A stretch of 64,000 nt of DNA, taken from positions 22,955,896 through 23,019,895 of the forward strand of contig NC_067206.1 of NCBI RefSeq assembly GCF_026262505.1, written 5' to 3'. Under the pieces are notes generated by a model that did not search any database, was not told where the DNA came from, and was given only the letters and a program-made list of their open reading frames with translations. Shown piece by piece: positions 59,654-64,000 of this stretch. The number at the start of each line of letters is the position of its first letter. Within the stretch, counting starts at the first letter, position 1. Both the position numbers and the translations under genes were made by a program. The DNA is from Trichomonas vaginalis G3 (lineage: Eukaryota > Parabasalia > Trichomonadida > Trichomonadidae).

Positions 59654-59769
59654 GACTACTTGTTTTAGGTTTTTTCCATTGTGTCATTTACTTATTTGAC
59701 GTGGCAGAAAGATATAGAGAATATGAAGATGAACCACTGCCTGCAAATGTTCAGCATATGTACTCGTAA
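59638..59769 (+). CDS. 43-aa single-pass membrane peptide (element C)
   Basis: MWFEIGLLVLGFFHCVIYLF forms one hydrophobic segment, and the tail is acidic and ends NVQHMYS. The start lies inside the methyltransferase end in a different frame. It is conserved in A and B at the same overlap, which supports translation of this very short gene. Confidence 0.62.
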   Translation: MWFEIGLLVLGFFHCVIYLFDVAERYREYEDEPLPANVQHMYS

Positions 59770-59792
59770 GAGATATTTTTATCTAATATTAA

Positions 59793-60155
59793 ATGGACGC
59801 ACAGAACTTAGCGAATGCACAGCAACCTGGACAACCAAACCCAGAGAATATTCCAAATGAAGTTAGAATACAAACTGCAATGGCAAACTATGGTCAAGTG
59901 CCAACAGATGTACAAATGCAAACTGCCATGTCAAATGACGCTGCGTTAGGTTTGCCACCATGGTATGCAAATATGAGATGGAAAGAGTTTTATACAAACC
60001 CTGAAGTGGGATATAAACAACTCTATGCAGATGACGCGAACACAGGAGTTGACCCAGAGTATGTTTTCTACCAGAGGAGAAATAGAATGTATGAGCTCCA
60101 GTTAAAGAATGCAATGGAACTCAGAAGGAAACGTAAGAGACTAGGTGGACATTAG
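59793..60155 (+). CDS. Conserved 120-aa protein (element C)
   Basis: It has the same sequence as in A and B apart from MELRRKRKRLGGH in the basic tail. The leader is TTTTTATCTAATATTAA, the structural-gene type. The function is unknown. Confidence 0.62.
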   Translation: MDAQNLANAQQPGQPNPENIPNEVRIQTAMANYGQVPTDVQMQTAMSNDAALGLPPWYANMRWKEFYTNPEVGYKQLYADDANTGVDPEYVFYQRRNRMYELQLKNAMELRRKRKRLGGH

Positions 60156-60173
60156 ATTTTTACATATAGTAAA

Positions 60174-60416
60174 ATGGGTTTCTTTGGAAGAATAGGAAAC
60201 TTCTTTCGAAATGTTGGAAGAGGTATATGGAATGGAATAAAAACCGTAGGAAGAGGAATTTGGAACGGAGTCAAAAATATTGGTAAAAGAGTAGATCAGT
60301 TTGTTGGTATTATACCTAAAGACCCTGAACCAGAAGAACAAGCTCCTGTTATACAACAGCCTGAACCTGCACCACAGTCTAGTTGGCAACCAAATCCAAC
60401 ACCTCAACCGTATTAA
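60174..60416 (+). CDS. 80-aa amphipathic repeat protein (element C)
   Basis: MGFFGRIGNFFRNVGRGIWN is followed by two more Gly-Ile-Trp-Asn-Gly steps and the Pro/Gln-rich tail. The leader TTTTTACATATAGTAAA is 18 bp after the previous stop. It is likely a small virion or membrane-active protein (inference). Confidence 0.62.
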   Translation: MGFFGRIGNFFRNVGRGIWNGIKTVGRGIWNGVKNIGKRVDQFVGIIPKDPEPEEQAPVIQQPEPAPQSSWQPNPTPQPY

Positions 60417-60418
60417 AA

Positions 60419-61267
60419 TTATATTTTTACCGTTCGATAGTAGTTGTATATGAGACTAAGTTCTAAGTAAAACGCATGGTATAATGGAACTATTCTCTTT
60501 CTTCCATCTGTTGTAAACCATACTTGAAAGTCTGAAATACTTCCACTCGGTGGTTCATATAGCTTTGTAGGTTTTTCGTAAAAGTCATTTGCCAAGCATA
60601 AAAAAGAGTTTTGTGCACCAGAAAATGAAGCATGAACTATAATAGCATCTGAGTCGAAAACATTTTCATATGTTCCATTAGGGTTTTCGACTTCATAAAA
60701 GTTCGGGTGTACTGGATATTCTGCAGGCTGATTTAACATCCTCAAAAATCTATACCATGCCAAGTTGTTATATTTTGTAGAAATATAAACGTCTTCTCCA
60801 AGGTCTTCTATTCTATTGAATTTAACAGTTGCATTTTTCCTGTCATAAACAATATCGAGATGGTACTCTCCTTCGTCAATGTTGTACTGGTTTGCATATT
60901 CGAGATAGATATCGTTTATTTTTTCTTGAAAAGCTTGAAGAGTTGTTTCTAAGTTTACAAGCAAATTCACTTGTAAAAGTTTTCCCTGTTCAAATTTCTC
61001 ATACGTACGTTTTTCTTTGTTATAGTATCGAACTTCAAAAGCGACCGTAAATGGGAAACCATGTATGGCTTCTGAAATGAACTTCATTCTACGAAAGCCA
61101 ATAGCTTTTGTGACGGATGGGTCTCTTAACCATCTTAACGGGTAGTCAAAACGATAGCCTTCATGCTTTACGGTCTCTGTCTCAAACTTTTGACCGACAT
61201 TCGTAAAAAGTTCATCTAATGGTTTAGTTGTAGCAACTCTTGAATTTTCTTTTTCTATTGGAAGCAT
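60419..61267 (-). CDS. Beta-rich structural-type protein, paralogue 2 (element C)
   Basis: This 282-aa gene looks whole. Shared blocks with 10,881-11,729 include TKPLDELFTNVGQKFETETV, FDYPLRWLRDPSVTKAIGFR, YRFLRMLNQPAEYPVHPNFY and SDFQVWFTTDGRKRIVPLY. It is divergent from the fibre gene across 18 bp and convergent with the 80-aa gene (2-bp gap). It is a candidate minor virion protein. Confidence 0.62.
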   Translation of the reverse strand: MLPIEKENSRVATTKPLDELFTNVGQKFETETVKHEGYRFDYPLRWLRDPSVTKAIGFRRMKFISEAIHGFPFTVAFEVRYYNKEKRTYEKFEQGKLLQVNLLVNLETTLQAFQEKINDIYLEYANQYNIDEGEYHLDIVYDRKNATVKFNRIEDLGEDVYISTKYNNLAWYRFLRMLNQPAEYPVHPNFYEVENPNGTYENVFDSDAIIVHASFSGAQNSFLCLANDFYEKPTKLYEPPSGSISDFQVWFTTDGRKRIVPLYHAFYLELSLIYNYYRTVKI

Positions 61268-61285
61268 TTTTTATCTAGAATAAAA
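61268..61285. promoter_or_regulatory. 18-bp divergent spacer (element C)
   Basis: TTTTTATCTAGAATAAAA separates the two starts. The central bases differ from A and B (TTATAG versus CTAGA), but the T-rich left and ATAAAA right edges and the length are kept. Confidence 0.65.
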
Positions 61286-62746
61286 ATGTCGAAAGAAACA
61301 GCGTCTATGAGAGAAATACAACACAACCGACAACTCTTTTTGCAAGCTCTAAATAAGAACACAACAAACTTTTCAAACTATTCTAAGATATCTGAGTCAT
61401 TGAAAGAAGGAAACTTAAAACTGACGATAAACCCATTGACAGACGAGTTTCTGTTTCAAGACAGTAAGAACCATACTGTTTGTATAAATCCAACAAAAGG
61501 AACTTTAAACGAGAAACCTATAGATGAACTTCTTTTGAAAGCAGATGTTGACAACAAAGCTGACAAAGAGTATGTCATTGAAAAAGTTCAAGAAGAACAT
61601 GACAGAGCAGATGCAACATATGCAACAAAAGAACATACTCATCCTGAACTAGCAGACAAAACATATGTTGACAATAAAATGTCAAGTGAAGTGACAAGAG
61701 CTGAAAACGAATATTCTAAAAAGACTCATACACATACCATTGCAAATATTGCAAACTTACAAGAAACCTTAAACAGTAAAAGTGCCGTTGGACATACACA
61801 TACCATTGCAAATATAACAAACTTACAAGAAACCTTAAACAGTAAAAGTGCCGTTGGACATACACATACCATTGCAAATATAACAAACTTACAAGAAACC
61901 TTAAACAGTAAAAGTGCCGTTGGACATACACATACCATTGCAAATATAACAAACTTACAAGAAACCTTAAACAGTAAAAGTGCCGTTGGACATACACATA
62001 CATCTTCTGAAATAACAGACTTAAACGTTAGCCTTGAAAAGAAGGCAGATAAGAACCATACACACGATTTCTTCGCAATTGGTATAGAAAATATTGAAGG
62101 AACGGTTGAAGAAACTGGTGGGGATGTATTAAATTGGAAACCTCCTAACTTTCCACAAGGTTTAACATCGGAGGATGACATAACAACGATGAGATACATT
62201 AGATGTAGAAATGTCTATGTCATGAAGGATGAAAACAATGTTAAATTCACTGCTCAAGATTTATATGATAAAAAAGCTGACAAAACAGAGCTTCAAACGT
62301 TAAAGACAGAAATACTTCAAACACTATATCCTATAGGTTCTATTTACACGTCAATGAACTCTACCAGACCAGAAGTAGTACTTGGTTTTGGAACTTGGAC
62401 TCAAATAGTCGACAGGTTTTTGTATTGTGCAAACTCTTCAAAGGAAACAGGTGGAAGTAAAACGATTTCAGGTGAAAATTTACCTGCGCACAGTCACTAC
62501 ATAAATTTAAGTACATCTGAAGCAGGTTGGCATAAGCAGAGATTTTGGGATTGGTCAGCAATGAAAAAAGGTAAAGGATATGATGTTAAAGACAACGTTC
62601 AGTTTGCTATAAATTGTTTCTGGGGTAGCACACAGGGAGAAGGAAACCATACACATCGCGTTTCAGGGTATACGCAAACAACGGGACAAAGTAAAGACTA
62701 CATGCCACCTTACATGACAGTTTACGCATGGTATAGAATTGCTTAG
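61286..62746 (+). CDS. Phage-like fibre protein with four 22-aa HTH repeats (element C)
   Basis: This 486-aa gene looks whole. The N-terminal helical part (residues 1-45) is the likely capsid anchor. Coiled-coil segments follow (ADKEYVIEKVQEEHDRADAT). Four units of a 22-aa repeat (GHTHTIANITNLQETLNSKS) lie at about 61,729-61,994, then an HTHTSSEITDLN unit and an insert GIENIEGTVEETGGDVLNWK. The head has YPIGSIYTSMNSTRPE, FGTWTQIVDRFLYCA, GENLPAHSHYINLS and GNHTHRVSGYTQTTG. This is the gp10/gp12-type receptor-binding fibre layout. The stop overlaps the integrase stop by 4 bp. Confidence 0.78.
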   Translation: MSKETASMREIQHNRQLFLQALNKNTTNFSNYSKISESLKEGNLKLTINPLTDEFLFQDSKNHTVCINPTKGTLNEKPIDELLLKADVDNKADKEYVIEKVQEEHDRADATYATKEHTHPELADKTYVDNKMSSEVTRAENEYSKKTHTHTIANIANLQETLNSKSAVGHTHTIANITNLQETLNSKSAVGHTHTIANITNLQETLNSKSAVGHTHTIANITNLQETLNSKSAVGHTHTSSEITDLNVSLEKKADKNHTHDFFAIGIENIEGTVEETGGDVLNWKPPNFPQGLTSEDDITTMRYIRCRNVYVMKDENNVKFTAQDLYDKKADKTELQTLKTEILQTLYPIGSIYTSMNSTRPEVVLGFGTWTQIVDRFLYCANSSKETGGSKTISGENLPAHSHYINLSTSEAGWHKQRFWDWSAMKKGKGYDVKDNVQFAINCFWGSTQGEGNHTHRVSGYTQTTGQSKDYMPPYMTVYAWYRIA

Positions 62747-63697
62747 TCGTCATGTTCCACTTCTTTAGCATATTCGTCAGGAGTTGTCTTATATTTGTTA
62801 GGAACTGTCTTTGAAAGTATACCACCTTGAACTTTGACAAGTTTGAAACGAGGTCTGACAATAGTAGTTTTATCTTCTGCTTGCAGTCTGTACATTTTGC
62901 CATGTTTGCCTAAAACTTCATAATATTCTCTTGTATACTTTCTTCTATTTTTACGAACACGAATGTGAGTACCTGTCGGGTTCCCATTGTTGTCATAGTC
63001 AATAGTATTTTCATATGGGTCGCGTTTAGGTATTTCTATTTTTACTTTGTCACCTTTCTTAAGTTTGAAGCCTGGCATTCTTTCTTGTCTATCCCTCTTA
63101 ACTAAACTATTAAATATATACTTTCTCTAAGTCAGGGTTGTTTTTCATTTCTTCGGGGGAGTGGTTTCCCAAACCTTTTTGTTTACGGTTATTGTAAATA
63201 TTTAAAACTTGTCTCATCTTTGCCATGGAGAAGTGTCTATACTTGTCGTCATATGACATTTCATCTACCTCACCACCTTGTGGTTGGTTTAAGTCTCTTA
63301 AGATTTTTATACAACTGTCAATGACACCAAGAGCAGAATTTTTGGTCGACAATGAAATATTGGTTTACATTTTTTGAACGCAGATAGTTTTAATATCGTC
63401 TGATTTGAAAGAACTTTCACAGTCAGATGTCAGTTTTGTTGGATGGTATTTGTCAACGAATATTGTCAAAGCAGTTTTCACATCTAAAATATTTTTGGAC
63501 CATAATGGTATGGCTTCACAGTATCTTGTGTTTTGACCAACAAATATTAGCCAGTATGGAGGTCCATCTGTTCTAACTCTCGGAATGTTTTCCAAGATAT
63601 CCATAAACCAAGCATTTGGTGTTGAACTAAAGATTTTTACCATGAGTGCTTTCTTTGTTGCTTTAGAAACATACGGGTCCTTGTTTGGATTCGTCAT
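62743..63697 (-). pseudogene. Retroviral-type integrase (element C), broken
   Basis: It has the same gene and motifs as in A and B (WFMDILENI, SDCESSF, core-to-tail linker, YEVLGKHGKMYRLQAED). It is divergent from the 133-aa gene with a 16-bp spacer. It is broken, with about two to three breaks. Confidence 0.75.
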
Positions 63698-63713
63698 TTT
63701 TATCCTATAAGAA

Positions 63714-64000
63714 ATGGGTTTATTTGGCGCATTAGCAGGAGTCGCATCTAGATTTTTACCCGCAGTGGGAACAATAGCCAGAGGTGCATTTGGAATTGGA
63801 AGGAAGATTTTGAGTACATTAGGTATACTGAAAGAGAAAGCGCAACCTATTATACAAACCGTACAGAAAGGTTGGGATGTAGCACGAGATGCAGCAAATC
63901 TTATTCCAAATCCTGAAACAAGAGGAAAAGTTCAAGGATGGATGGACAATGTAGGAAGACAAGCAGGAAACTACTATAACAAAGCAAATGACTACTATAA
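63714..64000 (+). CDS. 133-aa amphipathic Gly/Asn-rich protein (element C), runs off the window
   Basis: It starts MGLFGALAGVASRFLPAVGT and continues with FGIGRKILSTLGILKEKAQP, matching 35,413-35,814. The Tyr/Asn-rich tail is just beginning at the window edge. Confidence 0.62.
   Translation, partial: MGLFGALAGVASRFLPAVGTIARGAFGIGRKILSTLGILKEKAQPIIQTVQKGWDVARDAANLIPNPETRGKVQGWMDNVGRQAGNYYNKANDYY

Larger units (their letters stand above)
58555..64000. mobile_element. Polinton/Maverick element C, left part
   Basis: The element begins with an A-run (58,555-58,578) followed by GGTACTGGGG and the same terminal-repeat hairpin module as A and B. It then carries, in order, methyltransferase, 43-aa membrane peptide, 120-aa protein, 80-aa amphipathic protein, beta-rich protein (minus), fibre (plus), integrase (minus) and the 133-aa protein. 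This is the mirror of A and B, so the element lies in reverse orientation and continues beyond the window. It is lightly broken, with a few breaks, mainly in the integrase. Near-identity with A and B points to a young copy. Confidence 0.87.

Noticed and set aside
1-64000. tRNA and rRNA genes
   Set aside because: No cloverleaf with a GGTTCGA-type T-loop or rRNA-like segment was noticed on either strand, although a covariance-model scan was not possible.

Overview
The window looks like nuclear DNA of a parabasalid protist, most likely Trichomonas vaginalis or a close relative (inference). The reasons are AT-rich sequence, intronless genes, very short 5' leaders with TCA-type initiators at two host genes, and several large, very similar Polinton (Maverick) virus-like elements, which are known to be abundant in T. 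vaginalis.

Layout. Polinton A fills 1-13,264. It continues beyond the left edge and ends at 41,100. Polinton B (13,265-40,853, about 27.6 kb) is inserted inside A, with a 6-bp target duplication TCTTTA at 13,259-13,264 and 40,854-40,859. A 17.4-kb host island follows (41,101-58,554). Polinton C starts at about 58,555 in the opposite orientation and runs off the right edge. A, B and C share gene order and near-identical genes, so they are young fossils. A and C are lightly broken as far as they can be seen. B is complete end to end but carries more than a dozen breaks.

Polinton gene content, seen mainly in B: a small basic peptide, a coiled-coil and Pro/Gln-rich structural region, a double-jelly-roll-type major capsid protein candidate, a second capsid-like region, a superfamily 3 (D5-like) helicase, an FtsK/HerA-type packaging ATPase, a group of KilA-N-type genes (one with a GIY-YIG-like domain), an HNH nuclease, a retroviral-type integrase, a phage-like trimeric fibre protein with HTH repeats, two paralogous beta-rich proteins, small amphipathic proteins and an N6-adenine methyltransferase next to the terminal repeat. 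No protein-primed DNA polymerase B and no adenain-type protease were recognised.

Repeats are unusually rich. They include about 155 copies of a 25-bp satellite flanked by methyltransferase pieces (13,654-17,536), two arrays of 85-86-bp hairpin units, 22-bp minisatellites, terminal-repeat hairpins with compensated stems, a 24-bp palindrome lying in frame in a KilA-N gene and reappearing in spacers, and inverted repeats around one gene.

Host island: a WDR7/rabconnectin-3-beta-like WD40 protein, five tandem paralogues of an unrecognised family with signal-peptide-like starts, a coiled-coil protein, an OSTC/OST3-OST6-type oligosaccharyltransferase subunit, a TTAA-flanked Kolobok-like DNA transposon, a related short TTAA element, and a type I membrane protein gene with one in-frame stop.
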